A DNA stretch of 64,000 nucleotides from Humulus lupulus (taxonomy: Eukaryota; Streptophyta; Magnoliopsida; Rosales; Cannabaceae), in assembly GCF_963169125.1 (NCBI RefSeq), contig NC_084793.1, forward strand, positions 37,350,578 to 37,414,577, written 5' to 3'. The translations under genes were made by a program, and so were the position numbers. Below are positions 43,413-55,984 of this stretch, piece by piece (within the stretch, counting starts at the first letter, position 1; each line of letters starts with the position of its first letter). The notes under the pieces are model-generated. The model was not told where the DNA came from, made no database searches, and worked only from the letters and a program-made list of their open reading frames with translations.

Positions 43413-45333
43413 TGATGGACCCAAAACGGGTATGTTTTAAAAATTTATACTCGCAAGCGCATGAATCATATATGGAATATAGTGTTCGTGTAAGCACAAG
43501 ATCGAACCCAAAGGAGTTGTCTAAAATAAAAAAAGAAAACTATTTTAAATCAAGAGTAATAAATTCTAACCTAGCTCCAAAGATTGATGAGTTTTAATAT
43601 TATGAACATAAAATAAAAGATTGAAAAATAAAGCTATTTAAGAGAATAAAAATAAAGCAATAATGATTTGAAAATATGTGTTAAAAGAAAAGATTATTAA
43701 GATACTAGAATCCACAAAATGTAAGTTTAATCATATTTATTAGTATATTGATTCCCAAGTTTTAGTGATAGTTAAAATAATTCAAACTATCATTTTCCAA
43801 ATGGATTTATAATTTTAAGCACAAATTACTTCTAAAAAGATAGGATTTTTCTTCACTTTTCAAAATTATAATTTCAAAGCATTCAGTGTAAATCAATCTA
43901 ATGAAATAACAAATAAATCAATGAACATTATTTATAAGGCAAAACATAATATTTTTGTTCTAAGCATGGATGTGTACAATTTAATGACACATCTTACACA
44001 AAGAATATTATGTTTTTGCAAAATGAAGAACAAAGTGCATATTATCTAACAATCCAAAATATGAGATATTCAAGATGAAAGACATATATGGAGAAGAAAA
44101 ATCCATAAACTTGTTGCATTACAAGGGAAATCAACATACAACATAAATATTACCTAGTTAGAAGTTGCTTCATCATGATCTTAATAATCTTATGAAAAAT
44201 ATTAGAAGCACATAACTAGAGTAGAAATTACAAAATAAATGACATACATACTTGCAAAATGCTCTTGAAAAACCCAAAATGGAAGAGAGAATGGTATAGA
44301 GAAAATGGGAGAAAAGAAGATGGTAATAAAAAATTAAGCACCCTAAAATGGTCTTGAAACTCCATATTTATAGCCAAAGTGAGGTTAGTAAAATAATCAA
44401 TTTAAATTAATTAAATTGATTAGATTAATTAAATTAAATAAATATGGTATGTAGAGGTAAATTATAGGGTGTAATGATGATGTTGTGGTGAAAAATGTGT
44501 AGAAAAATGGGTAAAAAGTTGGCATTTTAGACAAGGGGACAATATGCAAATTTATGGGCTCAAGAGGTGGCTGATGGCAGCACTTTGGCTGCTGGCTGCT
44601 TCAGGGCCGAATTGGGCTGGGCCGAATTGGCTTGGGCCTGCAAGGGAGGAGATGGTGCTGGGAGAGCTCGGTTGTGGCATTTGGGGAAAGCTTGGGTGAA
44701 GGAAATGGTGGAGTGCTGGGTGGACAACTGGCGACCTAGGGAGAGGCGTGGGGAGCTGCTGACAGCTGGAGGTTGATGCTGGGAAAGAGAAGTAGGTGTG
44801 GGCAGCTGTTGGGCTGAAGGCAGGAGGGGGCTGGATCCGACCGTGGGCCTGGGCTGGGCGGATTGGGCCATGGACCTTGCTGCTAAAATGTTGATTTCAG
44901 CTTTGCCATTTTTTTCCTTTCTTTCCATGAAAATGCCATCTCTTTTCCTTCATTTTTCTTGCTTTTCAAGAGCTCAAAAACAACATTCTTCCCTAAAAAA
45001 TAATCATAAACTAAATTAAAATTGAATATTTTCACTAATAAAATATACCATATAACTTCCATGAAAATATTAATTAAAATTTAATTTACTTAAACATTTA
45101 AACTCAAAATTGCATCTTTTTAGTCCTAACTTAACAATATTAATTTTAAATAATTAAACTATAACATTTTACAATAATATAACTATAAAAATACACAAAA
45201 ATATATAAAATCAAAATAAACCCAATAAATTCAAAATTACTTTAAAACTTAATAAATCAATTAAAAACTCAAGAATTAAGCAATAATTAGCACATAAAAA
45301 GTGGTAAAATGACTCTATTTTGTAGAGTTATCA
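43413..45333 (-). mobile_element. Solo LTR related to the Athila-like element
   Basis: 1921 bp with ends TGATGGACCC...GTTATCA identical to those of the LTRs at 21155 and 25381, and flanked by the exact target duplication GGCCT (43408-43412 and 45334-45338). No internal region is present, so the LTRs of a full element recombined. It is diverged from the 1374-bp LTRs and about 550 bp longer. Part of the extra length is a GC-rich block at about 44540-44900. A TATA box lies opposite 44364-44373. It interrupts the Tat gag N-terminus. Confidence 0.9.
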
Positions 45334-45338
45334 GGCCT

Positions 45339-45684
45339 CTGGTGGAGGTGGGGCTTGAGCTGCCTGTGCCTCAGCAGCCAATCTGGCTAGCTCCTCGTTA
45401 CGTTTCTTGGCCTCTGCCAACTGCTTTCGCAGTTGACAATATTTGAGCTCCACTATCAGGACATATCATTCAGGATTGTAATACATGTCCTCGTCGTCCC
45501 TGGGGGTTAGTGGTCCTTGAGAGTCGAATGAACCACTCCTCTCATCAGGGTCCGAATTCACCATAGGCTGCTTTCCAAGGCGTCGGGGGTAGTCAACTTC
45601 ATCTACAATTTCCTCTTTAGGAACATTGGGATCATTCGTGCCCATTGTTGATTCAGGGAGGCTTTTTTGACTGAATGGACTCAC
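45339..45684 (-). pseudogene. Tat gag extreme N-terminus
   Basis: Starts MSPFSQKSLPESTMGTNDPN about 38 bases after the primer region. An acidic segment (EEIVDEVDYPRRLG, GPLTPRDDEDMYYNPE) ends in a stop near 45466, and the same frame then reads a coiled coil (LRKQLAEAKKRNEELARLAA) up to the solo LTR. One nonsense codon plus the insertion separate it from the rest of Gag. Confidence 0.75.
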
Positions 45685-45695
45685 GCACGTACTGC

Positions 45696-45722
45696 TTTAT
45701 GCTCTCAATGAAAGCACCAAAC
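45696..45722 (-). other. Putative primer binding site region of the Tat element
   Basis: Directly after the 5' LTR the minus strand reads GTTTGGTGCTTTCATTGAGA. The TGG at its start fits the CCA end of a tRNA. I could not assign the tRNA from memory. Confidence 0.5.
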
Positions 45723-46542
45723 TGTTGACACCGTTTTTTGTCAACTTAAATTGTAGAACAATTAAACAATTAAACAATGAATCGAATGAATAATGAAGAA
45801 AAACAAGAAGATTTTTACGTGGTTCAACAGTTAATCTGCCTAGTCCACGAGTCTATATTATTAAGACTTAGGAGTTTTCTGAAAATTCTTCAAATATGAA
45901 TTATCTAGAGTTTTCTCTCTAGAAATAAAAAAATCGATCCTCTACAAGTGGTGATTCCTTCTCTATTTATAGAGAAGGTTGTAGAATTCATTCCCACATA
46001 TTTCAGGAAGATATTCTGTAAATCAATTGAAATAATGATATTAAATGCATTATCTCCTATATACACAGAAACGTCCCATGAAGATCGGGAACAGATAACA
46101 GATTAAATGATATCCCTTAAATATTGGGATTACATAACAGTAGCATGTTCACACGTAATGGGCTATCCCAGGTGATTCATCAGGTCTTCGAGATCAGCGA
46201 TTGGCATTGAGTCCGTCAAGTCTATGGGTCAGCCACGAACCGCCACTCAACTTCACTCTATGCTCGGGATAGGTAGGTGCTGACGAGGCTGTCACATCCG
46301 AGCTTGCACTTCCCGAGCTCGAGCTATCTCGCCTGACGGCAATTGATGAAAAATATATTGAAGTGTTATGCCATTGCCCATCGCGAGCTTAGAGAATATT
46401 CGAGGTTATGCATCCTCGAGGTCTTTGTTTTACTTCAGAGGTTTTACGGCTGGACCATATGATGTTTTCATACATTTCGAGCTCTCCTGACTCGCCCAGT
46501 TTTCGGGGTCATAACTTCTTATCTCAAAATCTGGGTGTAACA
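45723..46542 (-). repeat. 5' LTR of the Tat element
   Basis: 820 bp, TGTTGACACC...GTGTAACA. It differs from 9655-10467 at a few dozen sites, mostly transitions plus small indels (about 4%). TATA box opposite 45963-45972. Confidence 0.92.
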
Positions 46543-47030
46543 ATATTAATATAAATTTAAATGTTATCAAAATTATATTAATATAAATTTAAATGTTATA
46601 GAATATTATTATGATAATAATTTATAATCTTAATTTTTTACTAATTAAATTAATATAAATTTAAATATTATAAAATATCATTATTATAATAATATTTAAT
46701 ATAAGACTACATATATAATAATTATATTAATATAAATTCAAATGTTATAAAATATCATTATTATAATAATATATAATACAAGACTAAATATTTAATAATT
46801 ATATTAATATAAATTTAAATGTTATAAACTATTATTATGATAATAATATATAATCATATTTTTTTACTAATTATATTAATATAAATTTAAATATTATAAA
46901 TTATTATTATAATAATATTTAATACAAGAATAGATATTTAATACTTATATTAATATAAATTTAAATATTATAAAATATCATTATAATAATATATAATATA
47001 TAATCATAATTTTTATTAAAAAATTATCCT
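46543..47030 (+). repeat. AT-rich tandem repeat, 72-78-bp unit
   Basis: ATTATATTAATATAAATTTA then AATGTTATAAAATAT(C/T)ATTATTATAATAATAT recurs at spacings of 72, 73 and 77 bp (46721, 46798, 46870, 46943). The same units are found left of the retroelement (9540-9654), so the Tat element inserted into this array inside the Helitron. Confidence 0.85.
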
Positions 47031-47396
47031 ATATGTTTAAAAAAGTTATCATATTATATATATTTAAAAAAATCATAAACAATATTTTGTGTTAATTTTT
47101 CATTTAATATGTTTATGTTATTTTTTTCTATATAATATTATTTATTTATTTGAAATTTATATGATAATGATACAAATTTAATAAATATAAATGAAAAATT
47201 ATATAAATAAAACCAAGCAAACAAATGTGTAGATAACGGAAATTTTTTGTTTTAATAGTTTTTATTTTTTTCCGTTGATTTTAACAGAATATTTTTATAT
47301 TTAACAGAATATTCTTATATTTAAGGGTAAATTGTAAACATGACTTAAACTTAAATAAAATTAAATAAATAAATAATTAAACAAATTAAAATAAAA

Positions 47397-47620
47397 TATT
47401 TTTGAGATATTTTACAATGATAATTATTTAAAAAATAATAAAATCATACATTTTATAACTTAAATAAAATTTAATTAAACTTAAACAAATTAAAATAAGA
47501 TATTTTTGAGATTTTTTACGATGATAATTATTTAAAAAAATAATAAAACCATATATTTTATAACTTAAATAAAATTTAATTGAACTTAAACTTAATATTA
47601 TATTAAACATATAATATATA
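47397..47620 (+). repeat. Tandem repeat, 104-bp unit, two copies plus remnant
   Basis: TATTTTTGAGAT, GATGATAATTATTTAAAAA, TTTTATAACTTAAATAAAAT and TTAA(T)TTAAACTTAAAC recur 104 bp apart (47397 and 47501). A diverged remnant is near 47695. It lies in the 3' half of the split Helitron. Confidence 0.75.
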
Positions 47621-48205
47621 TTCTTTTGTTGTCATTGCCAAATTAAAAAACTAGAACTAACATAAACTTACACAAAAAAAACTTAATAAAAATATGATAT
47701 TTTAAAGATATTTTATGATAATTTAAACAATTAAATCATATTTATTTAAAAATAATAAAGTCATACATATTATTTGTTTATCTTATATATTTGTGTGATA
47801 GTTTGTTTTTTATCAAGTGATTGAAGCTCTTTTTCTTTATCAAATTTACCAAAAGATATTGCGAGATACATTAGAAACTAAAAATAGTTGATGTATGTAT
47901 ACTACTTTCTACACTATGATTTTTTCTATTCTTATTTTATTTTTATTATTAATTTTTTTTTAAATATTATTGTATTTTATATATATGTCATGAAGTTTTG
48001 TAAATATATATATCTATGTCAACGTCGTGCTTAGATGTCATATATGTAGAGATTATTAATATGAATATTTTTATATATTCTAGAACTATAATTCATTCTA
48101 TTATATATATATTTAAAAAAAAACAGTGAACTGATTTTTATTAAAATTATAGATAATGTTTACAACTTTAAAACTAAGCAAACGTGGCACGTTGCTTCTA
48201 CCTAG

Positions 48206-50860
48206 TATAAATAAATATATTAATTATTTTTCATTGTTGATTCAGAATTTCATAACAATAGAATATGATTCACTGTTATATTCCAGTTATATTCTCCCAT
48301 TAGTTTTGCAATTAAAGCCCTTACTTTCTACAACTCTTTACAAAATAAATTATGTTTGTTTAGTTGTGTGCAAATGAGCGTGATGAAGAAAACAAACTTT
48401 ACAAAGAGTTTAATATATATATATATATATCTTTTACTGAGGTACACTTTTTATGCTTTCTTTGTTGTAAGAGTATATAAAAGAATCATTTGGCTTGTAT
48501 TGTTAATTGATATTTTTTAGTTTAATGTAATGGGTGTTTAGGACTTGTAAGCATAATTAATTAGACAGCAAATCCATTAAGTTTGTCACACCAAAAAATC
48601 CAAAATGATTATGCTCAATCATGTGCTTCAACTAATTTATTTAGTTACTTTTTATTCCAATATCTCTTTTTAAAAAATGTGATTTTTTTATTGAAAATGT
48701 CTTATTTATTAGTTAAATAAAAAAAACTTAAAGTTACGGGAAGAGTATGGACAAAGGGAAAAAGTGTACAGAAGGAAAAAAAAGTATTTTTACTTTTACA
48801 CTACTTTGAACTTCTGCTTCAGCTTTAGCTTTATTTCCTACAGTATAAAAATTACAAAAAAAAAAAGTTTTAACTGAAGAAGTAAAATAAAAAGAAAATA
48901 ACTTGGGAAAGTAATAAGTAAGAATGTTGCTATAAGACAATAAACAAATAAAAAGGTGCTCGGTGCTCAACTTAACAACAAATATGTACACACATAAATC
49001 AAATTTACTAATTATATTTATTTAAGATGGAACATAATAAAAATGATTTGCCACGTAAGTGCTTAATTTGTTTGAGCTCATATCATTACTCAAACAACAT
49101 TTATAATAAGTTTAGGAAACATATACTGGCACTACGAATGCATAAATACATACTTTATAGAAAAAAATAAAAATAGACTTTTTAAGAGTAATATTAAGGA
49201 CACTTGTAAATAAAACTTAAAATATACAATGATTTTCCTTTTAAAAAATATAAATATACAATGATTTGTCATTAGTTTTATTCTGTTAATATTTTTAAGT
49301 GTATTCTCATTGTTGAATTTGTGAGTGTTACTATTATTACTAGTATTAATCTAACTATACTTTTTTTATATATATAATATAAGGTATATTTATAATAAAA
49401 TAAAAAGAATAATATTAGAGAAAATGACAAATCACAAATAACACACAAAAGGTATACGCAATAATATATTAATTTCAATTAAACATTTTAAAATAATAAA
49501 ATCTCACATGAAAATTAAAAAAAAATTAAAGTTCACGATTAATCATTATACGTAGGCATTTATACCATTATTTTAATTTAAATTATGAAATTATTAACTG
49601 TTTTTTTCGCTAATTCATCTAATACCCAAAGAATAATATTAAGAAGATTTTTTTAAGATAAATAAAATATAAAATATGTCTAGTGCCTAGAAATAATAGA
49701 TAGAGATAGTTTTATAGTAGTTCAACCCAAAAAAATGACTTACATCCACTTAGTCACTGTCATTGATTTTGCAAGCTATAAATTACATTTGTATTTAGCT
49801 TTTAGCTATTTGACTTTATTGAAAATGAAGAAAACTCTCTCTGTGAAAAAGCTTCCGTCCCTTTTCCCTCTCATCTCTCCTGTTATTTATATTGAAGAGT
49901 TAGGGTTATATTTGAGTGTGGGTTTAAGTTATTGTGCTTGACCAAAATATTATACAAAGTTACAATTGACTAGGCTCTAGATATACTATGGCTAATGAAT
50001 AATGATACTTCAAAAATAGATATAATAAAATAAAATAAACTTTACGAGATCTATGAAAGAAAAAAAAAGGGATAATATAAGTAATTATAATGTCTTAGTG
50101 ACTAAATAGAGTTAATTTACTTTAATTTATATTACTTAATTTTAAAATTAATTTATATATTGACATTAGAATTTTGTCATGTTTACGTACTTAATAGTTG
50201 TTAGACTTAATTAACCTACCTATTATGATTTTCAATGTGGTCGTGAGTTTTAGTTTTCTTTTCAATGAATACTGACAAAAGCACCCAAAATGTAAATCAT
50301 CATTAGTTAGGGTAATATAATACTATTATTTTTAAATACTTTAAATTCTAAAATATAAAAAGGCAAAATGGAATATAAGTTCCTTAAGCTTTCATCGGCG
50401 TTTATATGGACCCCAAATATTCAAATTTTTATAATTACACTCAAACTCTGTCTCATCCAACCTGCCAAGAGCCAAGCCAACCTAATAATATTGCAAAGAA
50501 AAAAAAACTATTGTTATTGAATTGTTAATAGTAGTTTATTTTTTCCGTACACTTCCAATGGCTTTGGATCTAAACGAATTAAAATATCAAAATCAAAGCT
50601 TAACGAACAAAGCAGCCATAACTGACTATTTTGTTTGGAGGTGTAAACTGGAATTTTTTATCTTACACCACAAACTTAATGACAGATAATCAAGAATGAA
50701 ATAATATTAAAAATAAATTATGTAAGTTGAGAAAACTGCTTTCATTAGTAACTCGTTCTCAGCTCATTGAAGATTCTGATATACAAACTTTTCTGTTTAA
50801 ATGGTAAAAATTAAATGATTACAATCTAGCATCAATATTATCACCGACCCGAAATTTGCA
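48206..50860. other. AT-rich intergenic sequence
   Basis: No gene is supported. Short TA microsatellites occur near 48412-48430. The small open frames in this stretch are short and Phe/Ile/Leu-rich, without domains. The last few hundred bases approach the 3' end of the minus-strand G-gamma gene, whose polyadenylation site I could not fix. Confidence 0.5.
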
Positions 50861-50954
50861 TAACCAAATGCAGTGTAAAATGTAATGAAGCATATCAAAT
50901 AATGGAATGAAAAATCAATCCTGGTGACAAAGTGTTCACTCAAAAAGTCACAAA

Positions 50955-52594
50955 TCAGAGTATCAAGCACCTACAACCTTGTGTATCTTGGGGTCCTTCA
51001 AACCATCGATCCCACAAAACGTTTATAGGCCCATTTGTTCTGTGAAATCAAAACAGGTTTATTCATGAATGAGAGCACTATTTAGTAACACAAACTTGGA
51101 AAGTGAGAAGATGAGTTGTGAAACTTACGTTGGAGTTAAAGGATCTGCTATGGTTTCTATATGAGACAGCAACCTGAGGAACAATAACAAAGTCTGTTAA
51201 ATCAAAACACAAAAGGCGAAAAAAGATTCGAAAAGGGATGATCTTGGTCAACAAGAACTGATCAATCCTGGCTCTGCAGATCTAAATGCAGAGAACAAAA
51301 TAATGGCTTGACTATTTATCTTTAAGCTTAGTAGCATGAGAAGCCATAGCTCACACTTACTCTGCGCAGATCGTTGAGGCATTTTCGGTTCTCTCCAGCT
51401 CTTCCAACTCTTCCTGGACATCGAAAGAATCAAGATAAAATGATTGAATGAATTAGGAACAGACTAACTTGTAATGTAGTATGCATATCTAGCCTTCATG
51501 CACCATGTAAACAATAAACCTTGGAAAACAATACATGAAGGAGGCTATTGTTCATTTGCGGATCCAACTCGCTTACACATAAACCAAACATGGTTGGCAT
51601 TTCTCTAAAGTTAGCTTTTCATAAAGGCAAGAACATCTCAAAAAAATCAAACTTTTTGAGGTAAGAATGTAAATTGCAGATAAATAAGGGCTGCAACCTC
51701 ATGAGACTTGAATTCTACACTCCAAAGCAGTTGTTTTTTACACCTTAAAATTTGGGGTAAGATAGTTGGGAGCTAAATAAAATCTGTCTTCTTATACAAA
51801 ATTCAATAGAAACTTGTATGCACATAATGCACTGACTTGTTTCAAACCTCAATTTAGCCACCATTCAGACTGGTACTAGCTTTTCTCCCAAGCTATCCAA
51901 CAGCAATTAGAAATTCAACTCTAGCTCTCATACAAACTGTCCTTGTAAGTTAAAACTCTCTAGCTGAGCCATTTAAAAGGACCAATTACCTAATTCTTAA
52001 CAACACATAGTAGTGAAATTACAAAAATGCAGCTCTAAACGCATCTAATAAACTCTTAGCAAGATAAATTAAGTAGCATTCTGTGTTTGGACTGTTAATC
52101 TATAGAGTCTAAAGGTTAATTTAGAAAGAAAAAAATACCACGACCCAATCTAAAAAAGAGCTCTTAAGAAGCAAATACCAGGCAATACCCCATTTTCTCT
52201 CACTCTTTAAATACACAAACAAGTAGCTTTCTTGTGCAGAAAAAAAAAATATTAACAATAATTGGAAAAAAGTTCTTTGGGAGCATTATAAGCAACTCTA
52301 CTATCAATTTTTTATTTATTTTTTAACTAAAAAAACAAATAAAAAGTCTCCAAAGAAGGAAGAGAAAATGGGAAATCTTTTTCAAGGACCCAACTTTCCT
52401 GGGAAACAAACAAGAGAAAGAAGAGAAAATGGACTTAAAAGAAAGAAAAAAAATACCTCTAAGCATTTGAGCTCTTGTTCAAGACACTTAAGCTCAGCAA
52501 GAATCCTGTGCTTTCCTCTGTTATCATTGGGTCCTCCACCTCCTCCACCTCCAAGTCGCTGTTCATCCGAGGACGACGCCGTTTCGGACTCCAT
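50955..52594 (-). CDS. GG1: Heterotrimeric G-protein gamma subunit, AGG1 type
   Basis: Four coding exons on the minus strand: 52594-52457, 51413-51361, 51173-51129 and 51039-50955, all with GT..AG borders and consistent phases, giving 106 residues. After a Ser/Glu and poly-Gly start (MESETASSSDEQRLGGGGGG), the GGL domain begins at about residue 26 (RGKHRILAELKCLEQELKCL). The coiled coil follows (EELEELERTENASTICAELL). The conserved NGPINVLWDRWFEGPQD block binds G-beta. It ends RCLIL, a CaaX box expected to be geranylgeranylated. An upstream Cys may be palmitoylated. Length and tail resemble Arabidopsis AGG1 (about 98 residues). The protein anchors the G-beta-gamma dimer to the plasma membrane in defence, stomatal and root signalling. 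The frame is intact. The proposed DP(L)LP motif reads DPLTP here. Confidence 0.92.
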
Positions 52595-52800
52595 CAAACT
52601 CCGGGAACTGCAAATGGAGCTCCACCACCAAAACCAATAACTCTCATTTCATTTCAACTCCACCCATGTTTCTGGGTTTCATCAAAATTTCACCTTTTTC
52701 AATCTTTAAGCTTACAGATCTGGCACACTACACACTCTTTCTCTCCCTCTGAGTTTTTCGAGATATTATAGAAAAATTCTCAAAAAAAAACTTTGATTTT
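52595..52800 (-). promoter_or_regulatory. 5' leader and proximal promoter of the G-gamma gene
   Basis: Upstream of the start codon on the minus strand lies a purine/GA-rich leader (GAGAGAAAGAGTG region, opposite 52735-52752). Such GA/CT-rich leaders are common in plant 5' UTRs. No clear TATA box was identified. Confidence 0.35.
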
Positions 52801-55800
52801 GTTTTTTTATTATTGTTTGGGGAAAATGAGAAGAAAATACTAAGAAGAAAAGGCCATACTTTTCTTTCCTTAACTTTCCATGCTTGGTTGGTTTCTTAGT
52901 TTAGCTTATTCATAGAATAAAAATCGCTTTTTCTTCTTTTCTTCTTCCCGTGATAACGAATCAACGACAGCAATAGGTGTTAGTTGTTACTAATAAAGCA
53001 TATAATTACACCAAACTACTTTTTATTTATTTATCTATTATCAAGTGCAACATTATTTGTTAGACATATTAAATCAATTACTTATAAATATTATCCAACA
53101 AGATAATATTAATATTATTTCAAAAAAAAAAAGAAGAAGAGGATAATATCAATATTATTCAGTAAAATTTATATATTGATCACAATAATTTACTTTTAAA
53201 TGCTTACATTTGGGAATTCTATGTTTCACACCAAATAATATTTTTTTTCTAAGAGAAATAAACTTTAATTCACTAGTAACATGGACCAAAATTTTATAAG
53301 TTAGGTAATACTGAGAGTAATAATAAATATGACACTAAGAAGCTAACCAACATGATTACAATAAAATTTCATCACAAAAACATAATACTAAATGAAAATA
53401 AATCTAAATTCTCCAATTGATACACATAAGACCATCTTCAATGAATAATGTATATTATGTGCTCAATTTGATCTAAAATATATATTAATGCTAATTTGGC
53501 TCACTTTTTGTATTTACACTCTAATACACAAGGTGCAAACTAGTTAAAAAAAAGTCAATACAACTATTAACGCTTATTGAAAATATACAAAACAATCAAT
53601 TTTTTTATTAAAAAATAAATTAAAAATTAAAAATATTTTCAATTAATTGAATCGTATTAATAAGTCACAAATGAGTAATTAAAAAATATAATATTTATTA
53701 TGGGTTAAATTTGACTCAAGTTATATTTTGCGCCAAATTTGAAACAATTTTTTTTTAGTAGACTATTGTTGGAATTCCATTTTATGAAAATTGGCTAAAA
53801 AAAAATTATTATACATGGATAATCTTTTACCGACAACACCAACAAACAAATCATTAAATATATTCTTTTAGTCACACTTTTGTTTGCATTTTGATAAAAA
53901 TAATATATATTAGTGTTGTTAGTGACTATTCAAACATATTAAGTTATTTAATAGCGAAAAAAACAGTTCACAAAATAGATATAATGTAAGTTTAGTTTAG
54001 AATTATAGAAATGTGGGGTAAGTTGTGAGTTGTTGCGACATTGGAGTCTGTGGAACTGATGTTATGGTGGTAGAATCCAAAAACTAGTGGAGTAGGAGTA
54101 GAGTAGAGTAGGCGTAGGACATAAATGAAGTATATGGATTATATATAGATTAATTATTTCCATTAAATGATAATGTTGCCTAAACTATACTATACAATAG
54201 TATAAATTTTCGATTTTGTCTAAAAGTCATACATAATCCAAAAGTTCAAAACATGTGGTGCTTAAAATATTTGAAAGCATCGCTTTCATGGCTTCCCAAA
54301 AAAGACCTCTCATTTACCTACTTGGATTCTATTAGTAACAGTGAGTAAATTCATAAAGAAGCATTAATATGCCAAGAAAATAAAAAGCATCATTTTGTTG
54401 TTCTTTTTCAATCAAAATGAGGCGGTAACATCAAGCTAATAAGATGTCTGGTGGAAAACAAATTTGAATGAAAAAAAAAAAAAAAACTAAGTGATAGACA
54501 TTAAAAATGAATAGAAGAATAGAAGAAGAAGAAGTATTCCTAAAATTTGATTTAAAAAACTAAAATCTCTGCATTTTAGATCTCTTATAGTACATTTAAC
54601 ATAGTTCATTTGTCATTGAACACATTGAAGATTTGTTTTGCAGTTAAATCATTTTCTAGGATTAATAAGCTACACATGATTAAATGCTACATAGGAGTAC
54701 ATTTCTACTTATTGGTGGATAAAATGTGGGAAAGAAACATAAGTACACAAATGATGGGATATTTTATTATTATTGTTTTAAAAAAAATACTGAATTTATT
54801 AATAAAATCAATTGTATCTCACACAACTTGCTCAAGGCTCAAGCCATTCTGGCACAACTTCAAGCCAGATCAAACATTCAGTAACTATTTTATTAAGACC
54901 ATTGTAACACAACCTTTGGGTAGCAAGAGCATCTTGTTCTTTACCATATTAGTACTAGATAGAGCAATGCTCATCTGTTTTGTTATCCTTATGCTTAGAG
55001 GATAATATTCATTAATGAAAGCTTCTCATTTTATTAAAAAAAAAAACCTTTGGGTATCACTATGAATTAACTTTGGTATTTATATTCGCATTCTTTAATT
55101 ATTTTTGTACAGATACTTTTTTGGGGTCTAAAATGACATATTATAATATAATTTCAAACAATAAAAGCATATTTTTTAACCTTCTCATCTCTCATCACAT
55201 AATATAATACTTGTATTAAATTATATTATTATTTTTAAGAAATAATTTTTTTTCTAACTATAAGCATGAGTGAAATGTTTTTCCTTTATTAATGTAAACT
55301 CTTCATAAAATTATAAAATTACTTTTGACATCTTTCAATTTTAGAAAAATACCAATTTGGACTTAGTATTTTGATTGAGTTTGGACCTTATATTTTGTTA
55401 AATTATATTTTAGATTATGTATTGCAAAACGGATTAAAATGTTACCCTAAATTTAATTTTAGTTAAAATATTTTCAAATATAATTAAAATATACTTACTT
55501 TTATAAAATAATTAATTTAATAATTTAAAATGAAATATTACTATATTAAAATAATAAAAAATTGATAATAAATTAAATAATTATAATAAAAAAGTATTTC
55601 AATTAATTAAAACAAATTATATATTTTGATTGAACAAAATCTTTATTAAAACTAAATTTGACAACAACAAAAATAATTTTCTCTTTTTTAAAAAAAAAAG
55701 AAAGAAAAAAAAAACTAACCCTAAACTACTCTCACTTCTCTTCTTCTGTTTCTTCTTTCTCCATGTTCGTTGCAGAAAAAGTAATGATAACCTAGACAAA

Positions 55801-55980
55801 AGTAGGAGGCTAGAGAGATGAAGAGAAAAAAATTTACTAAGGGAATTTCATCATATTTATTATTGATTTATATGAATAGAAATACATAAAATATAGACTT
55901 AGCATAATATATAATTTGTGGGTAAATATATAAATAAATAAAAGTTTTGTATTTCATGCTAAATAGGTTTTTTTTTATTT
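52801..55980. other. AT-rich intergenic sequence
   Basis: No host gene is supported. A 130-codon open frame at 54610-55005 has no recognisable domain; the ATTAATGAAAGC...TTTTATTAAAAAAAAAAA end near 55011-55046 resembles the 3' end of a non-LTR retrotransposon. Poly-A/T runs and (A)n stretches are frequent. Confidence 0.4.
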
Positions 55981-55984
55981 ATAT

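Larger units (their letters stand above)
9655..46542 (-). mobile_element. Ty3/gypsy LTR retrotransposon, Tat type, with four nested insertions
   Basis: The two LTRs (9655-10467 and 45723-46542) both run TGTTGACACC...GGGTGTAACA and are flanked by the 5-bp target duplication ATATT (9650-9654 and 46543-46547). Reading the minus strand, the order is gag, protease, reverse transcriptase, RNase H, a second RNase H, integrase, then an ORF on the opposite strand before the 3' LTR. The dual RNase H and antisense extra ORF are hallmarks of the plant Tat lineage (Retand/Ogre relatives). Subtracting the insertions leaves about 10.9 kb. LTRs differ by roughly 4%, and the coding regions carry many stops and frameshifts, so it is an old, dead copy. 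Confidence 0.92.
9445..48205 (+). mobile_element. Helitron split by the Tat retrotransposon
   Basis: The left end TCTCTTCTATATAAAA at 9445 is preceded by A. The right end has a hairpin made of GCAAACGTG and CACGTTGC (48178-48195) followed by TTCTAC and CTAG (48202-48205), then T. These are the classic Helitron 5'-TC and 3' hairpin-CTRR ends with A|T insertion. Apart from the retroelement at 9655-46542 plus its TSD, only about 1.87 kb belongs to the Helitron, and it has no Rep/helicase gene. Its interior is made of AT-rich tandem repeats, present on both sides of the retroelement. Confidence 0.65.

Noticed and set aside
44560..44928. Open frames on both strands in the solo LTR
   Set aside because: Caused by the GC-rich block; Pro/Ser/Gln-rich without domain.
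51248..51433. Minus-strand open frame over exon 2 of the G-gamma gene
   Set aside because: It reads through an intron in a different frame; the spliced model explains the locus better.
54610..55005. 131-codon plus-strand open frame
   Set aside because: No domain recognised; the surrounding sequence looks like decayed non-LTR retrotransposon or spacer.
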